From Glandiceps talaboti (Eukaryota; Hemichordata; Enteropneusta; Spengelidae), in the NCBI RefSeq assembly GCF_964340395.1, contig NC_135565.1, positions 16,649,709 to 16,713,708 of the forward strand: DNA of 64,000 nucleotides. The letters are read 5' to 3'. A program made the translations under genes and the position numbers. Of this stretch, positions 1 through 13,400 are shown in pieces. The notes under the pieces were generated by a model that was not told the DNA's origin, did no database searches, and worked only from the letters and a program-made list of their open reading frames with translations. How positions within the stretch are numbered: position 1 is the first letter of the stretch; every line of letters begins with the position of its first letter.

Positions 1-560
1 TCATAAATTTGCAATTTCATAAATTTGCAATTTCTTGACGATTGATTTGTTGGAAGTGTTTTGGATTTAGGAGAAGAATTAAATTCTTATCATCTCCTAC
101 AAATTCTTTATTGCTGATAAACGAGTGAATGGAAATGTTATAGATTTAGAGGAGAATTGCTTCAACCCTATCACATCCATCTCATAAATTTACAATCTGT
201 TGACAAATATGTAATAAAGTTTTCAGGATTTGGAGGAGAATTTGGTCCTAGCCAATCATCGTAAAAATTTACAATTTGTTGATGGACTACTAGATGGAAA
301 TGTTTTGGGATTTAGAGGAAATTTCTTGACCCGCGCCAGCATCCAACAATTTTCCAATTCATTGACAAACTGCTAAATAGCTGTTTTTAGATTAAGACTA
401 ATAGGAGCAAAATTAAACACACCCAACCCCATCATACAAATTACTTAATAGCAGTGTTTGAAATTTAGAGAAGAATTAAGTAAACCTTATCAGCATCCCA
501 CATACATTTGTATTTACAGTTTGTTGACAAGTAAGTGATATAAAAGTGTGTGGGATGTAC
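1..560. repeat. degenerate tandem repeat, about 100-120 bp unit
   Basis: Recurring phrases such as CATAAATTTACAATTTGTTGA and GGATTTAGAGGAGAATT return five or six times with spacing of roughly 100-120 bases and many point changes. An old satellite-like array that may continue beyond the left edge. Confidence 0.6.
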
Positions 561-1371
561 AAAAGAATTTCTTACAAGTCTGTAGTCTAGAAGGCTATCC
601 ATCGGTTTGAATTTGAAAATCTGTTGGATAAAGAGATCTTCAGATTCAAACCCAACGGATTATCCTCTAGACCAGCAAGTCTGGAAAATGTTATATCGTT
701 AATCTAAAATGAAAAATTGAGTACCTGTGTAACAAACTAAAATCACTGATATATTCGTAAACTAATGAGTTTGCAAGGCTAATGTACTTAATATCATATC
801 AATATCTGTATATCCTTAATTACCACTGCTGTGTCCACAACTAATGGACATGTGTGTGTGATCATGCCCGTCCTTCAGTACATTCAAAACAAGATACAAA
901 TGAAATATAAAACGTGTCCAAACATACACTAATAGGTAAAAATGTAAAATGATGCTGAAAATATTCTGATATTGTTGAAATAAGTTGGAGCATAGGGAGA
1001 TAGTTACTGTGTAACAATCAATTGCATGATATAGGTCTGTAGTGGACAGATTGCAGCAGCGCATTCGTTTCTAATTTTAATACCATTCCAAAGTTACTAT
1101 ATTTTATTGATTCTTGGAACCATCAACAATATATTCTCCAAACGTGAGAACGAATATTCATTGGTTCATAGTTACAAATGAAAATTTCTACTCACGGAGT
1201 CAAAAATTATGCATGTAAACCTGACAATGTTGACAAGACATCAGCATCAGAATTTGCTTCAAAAAGAGTTTTTGACAGAGTAGAAATTGTTATTTGTAAC
1301 TTATAGTTTCAAAGACATGTTTCGTATCTGTTTGAATTTTTGTTTGACCTTTCACATGTTGATTTGAAAAA

Positions 1372-1720
1372 CTATATAAGGAAGTGATTTGCTATATTAA
1401 TGAAAATGACCACTTCCTAACTAGTACAAATATACATTGTATATGGTTGTCAATGTCATAATGTAAAATATAAAATGCTTATTTGAATATATTGATATCA
1501 TTATGCAAATGTATGCAAATGCCATTTCCTAATATGGTTGTCAACTTCGTTATGCAAAATAAGGGCTCATTTAAATATATTAATGTTATGCAAATGACCA
1601 CTTCCTAATATGGTTGTCAATTTTATTATGTAAAATAAGTACTTATTTGAATATATTAATATCATTATACAAATGTATGCAAATGATCACTTACTAATAT
1701 ACATGTAGTTATCAATTTGA
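1372..1720. repeat. degenerate tandem repeat, about 100 bp unit
   Basis: CTAATATGGTTGTCAA, ATGCAAATGACCACTTCCTAA and TTGAATATATTAATATCATT each recur three or four times at about 100-base spacing. Confidence 0.65.
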
Positions 1721-2918
1721 CTAAGTAAAACAACAGAAATATTAAAATTGCTAAAATAGTAGAGAAATGTTCAAAACAATTTCAAACTATAACACTTTGT
1801 AAGGATTTTAAAAACTGTTTACTTGAAAATATGTGAACTCAGAAAAGAAAATGTGACATTTACAAGATGAAGGAAGGGGGTGTCACAAAAGTTTGAGGTG
1901 ATTTGGAGTGCTTTGTACTTTTAGAAATTAATAGGTTATTTGCATTCACAAACTGCCGCTGGAGTACATTTACAGAAGGAGAGGGCGGAACCAAGTCTTA
2001 CTCATGGCAAAAATTGCATGTAGAAGTAGGAAAAGAAGGAACCATAAATTATGTGTTGAAAAGATATGACAAGAGTGGGCAAGGTGAAAGAATATATGTA
2101 GAAACTAGTACCTTCAGGTGCAACGCGGGAATTCATAATTAAATCTACACTAGTGTAAGATGCGTTACTAACGATTAAATGATTTTGAGAGTAATATTGC
2201 AAAAATCCAAATGATTTTTTAAAAAACGACAAGAAATCTAAGTAGATGGTCAATAGATCTCTGCATGGCGCTATCATGCAGAAAAAAAAATGTTGTTGTA
2301 ACTTCCCCAGTTTGACAAAATCCAAAAAAAGAATTCCAAAAGTCATTGAGAAATTATCAAGATAGTGGGTTGGAGACTAGTATGGTGTCGTTTATTTGCC
2401 ACCTAATAAGAAAAAGTGGAAACGAGTGTACTTGTACGATGTAAGTGGCCATACAGTGGTGACAATGTGAGGAAAACGTAGCGTACTCTCATTATATAGA
2501 TTAATGCCTTCAGCCAAATGTTTCATGGTAGAGAGAACAGTTCCTTTGATGGGTTGGTTGGGCTAGTGAATGGGGCTATGTGGGCGGATGATATGAAAAG
2601 GTCCCTTTGTACACACACTAGTCTGACACCTGCATGTGTACATTAATACTATGCAAATCAACATAGCTGTTTCTTGGCTAACATATTGTTGCTTCTCTAT
2701 GTCCACATGTTTCTGTTAATGTTGAGGAACCCTGGTAACAGAGAGGGGTAAAAACTGCTAAAATTTACACAGATTTCCATTTCTTGTACTATAGTTTTGG
2801 TGGGTATAAAATACTTTATAATCGGAATAGTAATAGTAATAGGAACTCAATAGGTTTGTTTGTCTACTTGCTGCCTTTAAGAAAAACATTGGTACATTTT
2901 ATCATCACTTTGAACAAA

Positions 2919-3160
<242 letters not shown>

Positions 3161-3459
3161 TCTAATAACTTACATACATTTTGTAAACCTCATACTTAAT
3201 TAATCAAGGTCAAGAAATTATTTTTTTAGAAACAATTTTACTCTAGTAGAATGACAAATGTTAGTATTTATCGGTTAAAATACTTGAATCTAAATAACTA
3301 GATGAACAGTAACAATATCAATACAGTGACCTGAATACACAGAGTTAGGAAAAGAAGACTGTATTAATGAATAACTCATTCCTGAAATTCACTGTTTCTG
3401 ATACAGGACTCTTAAATGTGGAACTAGTGAGACTTCACCCAAGTTCCATTTTCCTCCCA

Positions 3460-3995
3460 AAATTTAGCCCAGACACTTGGCTATCTAGTATAGACAGATA
3501 GTCTCAGGTCTTTGCAAAATTGGGGTTGAAATATGTTGACATTTACCAGGTTTCCCCTATCTGTTTGTTTAGTTCTAAATGTCAACCAAAATGCTGAGGA
3601 TATTCCACCAAAGTTACGTAACTGTGACTTCCAGCAGACGATAATAATTATTGTTTAGCATTTTGCAAGTCCCCCAAGTCAAATTGTTTCATTTCCCAGT
3701 AAAATTAGGTTTGAATTTTAGATATTTTTTACGAGATTTTCTACTTTCTGTTACTTCCATTTGAAACCTTACTCAAAACACTGGTGTGCCCCCAAAGTTT
3801 TAGTTACATAACTGTGACTTCCAGCAGACGATAATTCTCATGTGCAAACATATTTAGTTCAACATGTTGTCATTTTATTTTGGTTCCCTATTGAAATTAT
3901 ACTTTGTTTCTGTAGTTCGAAAATCTCAACCAAAACAGTGATGTTCCGCAAAGTTTGTTACATAAAACTGTGACTTCCAGCAGCCGATAATTCCA
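3460..3995. repeat. tandem repeat, about 160-190 bp unit
   Basis: AACTGTGACTTCCAGCAG and the flanking CAAAGTT..GATAATT phrase recur near 3620, 3810 and 3968, with similar flanks. About three diverged copies. Confidence 0.65.
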
Positions 3996-4529
3996 GTTTA
4001 GCATTATCCTTAAGCCTGTGTGGGTTCTAATTATTTTTCTAAATACATGTTTATGACTTAGTACATGTATCAATGATGCATATTATGGGACAAAAGTCTT
4101 GCTTCTTCATGCCCCTGGCAACCACCCACCTTACCATATTTCATTTTAATCTCGCTAGTACCTTGTATCTATGGCAACGGAAATGAGCTTTATCTTCTTA
4201 AAGTACCACAGAGGGGATAAGCATTAAAATATTAACAATTAGAAACTACGCGTAAATACATATGGCGTATTAAAAGAATACAAGCTTCGAGTTTGTATGA
4301 TGTTTGGGTGAAATTTTTTTTTTTTTTTTGGGGGGGGGGGGGGTATAATTTTTGCTGTATGTTATTAAGTGATGTCCTACATGGTATTATATTTACTTAA
4401 GCTTACTTAAACCATTACTTGTTATTGGCAAAATTTAAACTTGGTATTAAGTTACAAGAATTTCTACATCATGTATACATAAACTATTTCATGGGGAGAT
4501 GGTGTAATTCACAGAGAAACAGAAAAAAT

Positions 4530-4595
4530 AAACAAATGAATTGGATTGATAACGCTTGGTACAACATGTTGGAAGTACAGAGAGACAAATATTAT
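4530..4595. mobile_element. fragment of palindromic family A
   Basis: Contains AATTGGATTGATAACGCTTGG and ACATGTTGGAAGTACAGAGA-like text matching one arm of the elements at 8429 and 34138. It is followed by a poly-G run. Confidence 0.55.
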
Positions 4596-6974
4596 GGGGG
4601 GGGGGGGGGGCAGAAGGGAGAGAGGAAGAAGAGGGATGGGGTGTGGAGGAGGTTTACCAGTAAAACTCGTCACTACTTTAAATTTGGCTTTACGTTATAA
4701 AGAGGGATACATGTAGTACACAGATAAATTTGAAATAGTGTCATGCTCTTGGCTAGGTGGTGCTTATGATACACAATGCTCATGGGTAAATCATAACGTT
4801 ATTTGAAATTTGGCTGTATCTCGTTGAGTGACAACTTTACAATAACCATGGAGGTATAAGGGGAGATCTCCTACTATACCTCCATGCAATAACTATTGAA
4901 ATAAGGGCCTTTGGTATTATGGTAAATAGTATTTTTAGTTGCATCTACAGTTGGTAACCATAGTAATAAAAGGAGGAATATTTGGTATTGGTGTGCGAGT
5001 CTGCGACATTCTCTACCTTGTACCATTCATAATATTGGCTTAGAACCCCTATAAGATACCTGAGAAGTGCGGGTAGAATTAATCTGGATGCCAACATGTA
5101 GGTGTAAATCGTAACAATACCATATAGGAACTAGACAAGGGACATTTTACCTTAAGTTAGTAACTTGCCACCTGTGACAAAAATGATAATGATAAAATTC
5201 AAATTCCAAAGCCTTTGTGAACAGTTTCATCTCAAAACCATAATCAGATATTTAAAAAAAAAATTACCAATTTTATAAGCACTCCTTGATCTCAGTTTCA
5301 GGTTTACTAAAATTTATATATACGTAGATTTTTTTCTGTATGATAACATCATCAGATTGTTTTAGTAAATGTAGTAAATTTGCATGGTGAATGGACAGTA
5401 AAAATATAGAGAACCGTTGTTGAAGCATGAATCATGAACATGGTTTTTTTTTGCACACTACAATACAATACAGTGTAGTGTGTGTGTGCCTAGTATAAGG
5501 TTATTTACTACTGATGTTCAAATCTAGGTCATCAGTTAATTTACTAGTACATACATATACATATAGTGACCTATTTCTATGATTCACATAGCCTAGTTTG
5601 GCAGCCTAATTTATTTTTTCAATTATTTGAAAAAAAGAGGCCATTGAACTAATTGCTTGCTATAGAAAGTACATTGTATGTTTAGAATGGCCATTCAGAA
5701 GTGAACAAGCTTGACTATACACGTTATATTAAAATTTCTAAAGATTTATAAATATATGTATTAGATTTTATTTTGATTTAATGCGAATATCTGGATTTTG
5801 TCATGATGGTGTCGAATTCTGTGGGGTTTTTTTTGAATAATTTAGTACACTCCTAAAGTGGCACAAGCTGACTTTATGAGGTTTTTACTCGATTAGAATA
5901 TTTGAAATAATAACCTTAATATTTTGGCCACCGCAGAACCAGTGACGTACATTGTAGACAAAGGTTGTCATGATGTAGAATGTAGAATAACCAGGCTATA
6001 TAATCTATATTTTCTGTTCAAAGACATTAACTTGGCTTGCGCTATGTATAATGTTTAATTCTTGGCATGAAACAAAAATGGTACAGGAAAAATGTTCTAA
6101 TCTGGTTCATGTCCCTTTAAATGAGAAGGTGAGAATACATTAGATGAGTAGTTTGATGGATTATTAGTTTTCAGGTCAATGAACAGATAAAATGATAAAT
6201 GACCCTAAATATAGGTCAGTGTCAAGGTACATGAAAGCTTTCAACATAATATAAAAATAAAGGTGTAATTATTTCAAAATGTCAAACGATATGGCCACCA
6301 TTGAGTGATTATAATTTGTGCTCAATCTGTACTTGTACATGTAGTCTGCTACTTTTAACATCATGGCCGCCATAAAATAGTACACTGAGAATTGACTTCA
6401 TTTTGGTTTTAAACTTGTTTGAGCTTATTTAGCTTAAACGAATTTTGTGCCAAAATAGAGTAACATAAAAATGGCATCATTTTCACTGATAAATTCTGAG
6501 TACAGAGAAATAATAAAGGCAGATTTATTTAGTTTGTACTAATACATTAACTTACAAAAGTAATGTGGTTGTATTGTACATGTCACACTGTATTCAAAAA
6601 TTGATCATCAGCCAAAATAAAGTGCACAAAAAATATGAAAAATTGTGTTTCAACTAAAAAAAATTGTGTGCCAAAATAAATTAACAGGTGTAATCATGTG
6701 ATCTAACTCGATGTATGATATGTAAAAGGCTGTATTTGTACATTTGTAGTTGACTATCTAAAACATCATGGCTGAAATGATAATTGTATGATCACAATAT
6801 ATGTCTAAAGTTGCAATAACTGTAAATGTTACATTTATACTCTATAACGTAATTGTCAGGATGTATTGCCATGAGAGGAAATAATATATGAAGGAAATCT
6901 GTTATTGACCTGATTTTCCTGTCTCAAATGTTTTGACTTTTGAACTTTTCACAACACTGTATGTGTACCAGCTG

Positions 6975-7180
6975 CTACTTTACTGTCCATTCATGTGACC
7001 AGTTTTTGATTGGTTTCTGTCCATTTGTATGACAAGTTGTGATCGGTCTTCATTCGTGTGACAAATTTTGATTGGTTTCTGTCCATTCATGTGACAAATT
7101 TTGATTGGTTTCTGTCCATTCGTGTGACAAGTTTCGATTGGTTTTTATCATGGCAAGTTTGTTATCAGTTTCTGCCAATC
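6975..7180. repeat. minisatellite, about 37 bp unit
   Basis: TTTTGATTGGTTTCTGTCCA and TTCGTGTGACAA recur about five times, immediately repeated with small changes. Confidence 0.75.
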
Positions 7181-7623
7181 ATCTGTTCACTACCGTTATA
7201 TTTTGACCAGTTTCTTTCCGAGTTTAACAGATTATGAATGCATCTTATAAGTAGTCTACAAATAGTGTGAGTCTACATGTAGTGTGAGTGTGATCAAAAT
7301 TTGAACAAATTTTTCCTTTTCTGACCAACTATTGAAACAACCAACTATTATCCAGATCTCTATTCTTCTTTATAAATCCTCTGTTTATTTGAAACCAAAA
7401 GGAAAAAAAATGGGAATTGGAAGCAAGGAAATATTGAAAGTGAAAATATCTTTGAAGTATTAGTATCCACAAGGTCAAAGGTCAGAAGTTGAGAATTTCA
7501 TTGATCTTCAAGAAGTGAAATAAGACTTTTTTCAAAGAGACTTGTAATGTATACGTAACTTATTTAATATTTGACTATGAGAAGGTTTCTAATCTTGGTT
7601 TTATTTCTGTCATTATTTTACAG

Positions 7624-7672
7624 ACATTTTAATGGAGGACCTGTGGTCAACAGCAACGATTTTGATGCAAAA
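7624..7672 (+). CDS. MED25: MED25 coding exon (first one visible)
   Basis: Follows a TTTTACAG acceptor and ends before GTAAGTCG. It encodes [16 protein letters not shown] after one carried base, matching the FNGGP segment of the MED25 vWA domain. The preceding exon must end with two bases of a codon. Confidence 0.88.
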
Positions 7673-10464
7673 GTAAGTCGTATTGTAAAGTAAAATAATA
7701 TTATATTATCTGGTACCAATTGTATTTGTAGAAATTGTTAGTTAATGTGTACATGTAGGTGAGTTTAACATGTTAAAGTGGACATATGGATGAGGTTTGG
7801 GTATTTATTTTGGATTTATAAAATAATTTTATCATGTCTTCCTACTTGAAAAATCAATGTGAAACAACATTGACTAAGTCTGTGTTTGTAACTCAATACA
7901 TTGCAAAAAGCTAAAAAATGGTGTAAAAAGTTTGTTATTTTACGTTTAGTAACAAACATTTTTTTATGCTTTTTTCAATTAATTGAGTTACAAAAAAAAG
8001 CACTTGGAATATGTAAATAAATGCACACTGCTTATTCACATGACCACTTTAAAGTAATCATGACATGACTGGGGTATTGTGTTTTTGATCAGTCAACCAA
8101 AGATATGTTTACTTAACAATTCTTAATGTACCAAGGACTAGACATTCTATATGGTAATTAGGGACCTATTTTATCTATAAGTAGTATAGTAATAAGTTGA
8201 AATTATGATTCATTGGGGGTGCTGAATTTTGGGTACGGACCCAAAAATCAATTTGATTGGATATATTGCTACATATTACATGTATTACTACATAGATGTG
8301 TTTACCCACAGGTGAATTAATAGACATTTATTTCTCATGGTGAACATTATGAGAAAGTGATTATATTAACAAAATTGTTTCAAAAAATGTTAAAACTTGC
8401 AACTATTGCAGCTGTAAGTCTACGAATGGAACCTGTTACAAACAGGGCAAGTAAACAACTGAATTGGATTAATAACACTTGACACAGCATGTTGGAAGTA
8501 CAGAGACTTGTATTACATTCTATCATTTGATAAGAACAGTTTTATGGCCACTTTACATAATAGTTCACATTCAGAAACAGTTTTAAGTTCCCCTAGCATT
8601 TCATGTACACACAAAGAGGTGATAAAACTGTTCGTATCGAACCAGGAAATGTAATACAAGTCTCTGTTGTTCCTGAGCCAAGTGTTATTGATGAAATTCA
8701 TTTGTTTACTTTCCCCTGTTTGTAACAGGGCCATTTGTCCATGGTTTGATGTCAACAGTTGTACTATCATAGCCCTCCTGGAATTAGACCCGTTTTGTTG
8801 ATCTCTAGAAAATGAAAAAGAGTAACATGATATGATGGGTAACACTACAAAAGGCACTTACTGATTATTGCACAACAACAAAGGACAGGAAATTTATCAT
8901 TTTCGAAAATTTATCATTTTCTTTCAATTTCTTTTTGGGTACGATAACTTTTAACAGAGAAAAATACCAGTTTAAATTTGTAGACAACAGTTTCTCTGAA
9001 AATTAGAAGAAATATGTCACTTTCTTTCACATTTATTTTGAGTATACTAACCTTTGACCCTGACTTAATATTGTAGACAACAATTAAAAAAAGGGAGAAC
9101 ATTTTTCAGCTTCTTTCACATTCATTCGGAATGCAAGAATTATTTTTTTTTAACTGAAAGAAATTGGTTTTAAAATTGTAGACGATAGTTTCAAAAACAC
9201 ATCGGAAAGAAGTTAAAGCTCAGATGATGTTTGTTTTGAAATGACACATGACCTTTGACCCAATTTCACCTGCCAGTTTTCAGTTATGTGAAAATAATCG
9301 TAAATAAACCTGACTTTACATGAAATGATAGCAACTGAAGGTTGAATGAGATTACCACGCGATAACAGTGTGTGTTGGAAGTGATTAATTACTATGTAAC
9401 CTTTGACCTTTGACCCAGGTTACCATAATGACTATCCGGTTGATACAACTGATAGTGAAATACCAAGTTTACTTGTCGTGGTATAGGTTAAGTGAGACTT
9501 AGTCATGATAATTTTCTGATAAATTAACTGTCAAGTTGACACATTTATACATTTCTGAGCTTCTAAGGCATGGGTAAAATGTAGTAGTCGATCTTAATTT
9601 TTTTACTCTGTGGATGATGGATTGATCGATATATCAAAACAACTCTTGTTGTTGTCATGGAAAACTAGCAATTATGAAACCCTAATTACTAGAGAAAGTA
9701 TAGGTATTAATTGATAATGTTGAGTCAACAAGAATATTTACCTTGAGGTAATGAGAAATGGTAACAGAGGATGTCAAACATGAATTATAACCAAAATTGA
9801 ATGGTCATGCGGGGTCTTAGTAATTCCATGGACAAAACATTCATAGACACACATTACATGTAATGCACTCTTAATCTTACACAATAATGATTATTTGTAA
9901 CCACAAGCATAAATATATACATTGTATATTCATACAATGTGTACTCATGCAGAATATGTATCATTGTATGTATGTATGTATGTATGTATGTATGTATGTA
10001 TGTATGTATGTATGTATGTATGTATGTATGTATGTATGACTAGTATGTATGTATGGATGGACGCCTACTTGCATGCATGCATACATGCGTACATACATGT
10101 ATGTACTGTATGAATGAAATTGCATGTTACATGTACATTTATGTTTACATACGTACCTACATACTTACGTAGGAGTGCAAAAGTAATGATATACACATAC
10201 ATATGTACATGTATGCAACACAACACAAAACAGCACAACACACCTACATACATACATACATACATACATACTACATACATACATACATACATACATACAT
10301 ACATAAAGACAGACAGAATGACATTCAACCGCTCAAATACATATGTATGTACATGCATACATACATACATACACACATACATGCATACATACATACATAC
10401 ATGCATACATACATACATGTATGTACGTACACACACACACGCACACACACACACACACATACAC

Positions 10465-10495
<31 letters not shown>

Positions 10496-13400
10496 TACAA
10501 CTGTAACCATCCCCATCAAACTAGCTCCTGTCAGACCTATCTTCCAGTCATCTGTCCCCACACGTAGAAACCATACATTTATAGATCATATACTAAATTA
10601 TTTGTATTTATTTATTTACAGTTTGGAGGTACACGTTATGCATTAGTTGTTTACAACACAGCAGACTGTGCACCTAACCAATCGGCTATCTGTACAGCTC
10701 CAACTACCAGTGCCTATAATCTATTGATGTGTCTAGAAAGCATTGAGTGAGTCTATTCTCTATTTTACATATAGTATTTCTGTCTTTTACAACACCTGAA
10801 GTTCTTAGGAACCCTGCCATTGGTCAAAATGTAGTCAGGTGACCATATTGGAATAGTCTATTGCCAGTGGGCCCTCTAGTGACAGCCAAAGTGTGTTGTT
10901 GTGATTTAAAATAAAAGAACTAAGTTTTCTTGCGAGGAGTCACATACCCTCCCCCCTCCTTCCTCCCTCATATACAAACCATAATACTTCTGAAAGATTT
11001 TCAACTCACAGGTGAGTGTCAGTTTCCCTAGCAACATTTTCCATAGATATATGTACTAGTGAGTAAAGTTCAAATGGTGTAACTTTTTATCTGTGTTTGC
11101 TAGGTTCATATCAGGAGCTGGTGAGAAGTATAGTATGATATCAGAAGGTCTCAGTACTGCATTACAACTCTTTGATGATATGAAGTCAATGAGGTATACA
11201 AGGTAATCAACGCTTATATTCATCTACTAATGTCTATCACTGCATTACTGCCACATACTAGACATGGGAAAGAAAGAAAGAAGGAATAAAAGAATGAAAA
11301 GTTTTAAACAGCCTTGAACTTTCCATTCTGCACAGTACTTCCTAACTTTACAGTATGTAGTAATAATATACATGTAGAAGTTATAGAAATAGTGTGCTTG
11401 GCGGATTAATTGCTTGATTGATCATTTGATTGCTTGATTGATTGATTGGCTGATTGATTGATTGATTGGTGAATTGAATGATAAGTTGATTGATTGATTT
11501 ATCCATCTATTCCATGGGAAGAGCCACTAAGAGTATTGCTTCTCCTGTTTAAACAATTTTTTGACAAAAGTGTGTCTAGTCCAAACCGTAACATAGTACT
11601 TTCTGTTTCCATGTTACTATTCTACAGTTCACCAGTATTAAAACTGTGTGTATTAATCTGTAACTCACCACCATACCCAATGCCAAGTCAAGACAGCATT
11701 AATTACAATGGATTTACAGCAGAACAACTAGCTGCCATGATTGGAGAGGTAGGTTTAAATAAATGTTGTCCATCTGCCAATCACAGGGTTCTAATGCTGG
11801 TCAGTATTATCATTCAGCATACATGTACAGAAAATGTAACCTCAGTTCCATGACGTTTCTCTTCTCTACTCTTCTCTACTCTTCTCTACTCTTCTCTTCT
11901 CTTCTCTTCTCTTCTCTTCTCTTCTCTTCTCTTCTCTTCTCTTCTCTTCTCTTCTCTTCTCTTCTCTTCTCTTCTCTTCTCTTCTCTTCTCTTCTCTTCT
12001 CTTCTCTTCTCTTCTCTTCTCTTCTCTTCTCTTCTCTTCTCAACTCTTCTCAACTCTCCCCTCCCATCCCCACCTCTCCTCTGCTCCACTCCGCTCTGCT
12101 CTCTTTTCTCTTTTATTCTGTTTCATTCTACTCCAATGCTATCACTATCTTTTTAGCTCCGCTGTCAGCGAAAGCTGAAAGCGTAGCTTTAGGTATAGGT
12201 GGGTATTGAGGTATAGAGAGTAGAGTGAATCATAGGTGTCCGTCAAACTTTTATATTTTTACTATCTACTCCGGAAGTGACAGTCGGAATTCTTCGATAT
12301 TTGGTGTGCATGTTCCCTGGGGGGAGGCTATTCAGATTTGTTCATGCCAAGTTGATCTGTGCCATTTTCAATTTTTTATGATTTTTTTTCATAAAATGTC
12401 ATTTTCATCAACTCCTTGAAAACCTCTTATTAGATTGCTTTGATATCTGGCGTGTTGATGCGCAGGGGGTAGCTTACTCAGATTTGTTAATTTCAAGTCA
12501 GCACATCCTCATTTTTATTTTTTATGATTTTTTTTTTGTAATTTGAAAAAAAAATGAATATGTTAATGAGCATAATGACCGACGCCATATTGGAAATCAG
12601 TCGACGAGACTTTAAGTAAACTGCCACTTTTCAAAAGACACTATTGACGTCAAACAAGCAATGTAATATGTGCTATAGTCATAATTCTACGCATTGGGCG
12701 CCCAAATGACAAGCGTTTGTTCGAAACAGGGTTGTAAACTTCAAATCAGTCCGCAACATCCTCATTTGCATACTCTATCCTGATTCGACCAGAAGCTGAA
12801 GGTGACCTCATTTGACCGAGCGATTTTCCACAGCAAGTATCTTGAGTATCAACACAGGACGTTCTTGGTACTCACTAAAATCACACTTCAGACCCACTAT
12901 AAAAGTGTGATGTTTTCAGATAACATGTAACTTGTGGTTAATTCTATATTGTCGTGCAATTTGGAATGACAGTGAACCAGAATTCAGACAACTTGCGTAA
13001 GGAAGGGCATGCCAGACATGCGGTTGAAGTTATGGCCGACATGTCGCTTACCAGTCATAACGTCCCCGGGTCAAAACGTCCCCGGGTCAAAACGTCCCCG
13101 GGTATGACCAAAACGTCCCCGGGTCAAAACGTCCCCGGGTCAAAACGTCCTCGGGTATGACCAAAATTTAGCCAAGAGACTTGACTGTGTAACAGTTTCC
13201 GTTCCTTCCCTAAAACACGGTCAAGTATCGATGCCCATATTCCGAACCATTTTCTGTTCTAGTCCTGCTTACATGACGGTGCACGAGTCTGTATTACTGA
13301 GGGACAATTGTCAGAATCGAGTCCCAAATTCCTCCGTATGCAAGCAGGACTATTTCTGTTCGTGATTTACATGCTCATTTTCACCGACCATTGATATTGA

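Noticed and set aside
12954-13160. [11 protein letters not shown]-type repeated peptide
   Set aside because: Translation of the GTCCCCGGGTCAAAAC minisatellite; the opposite arm gives a similar peptide on the other strand.
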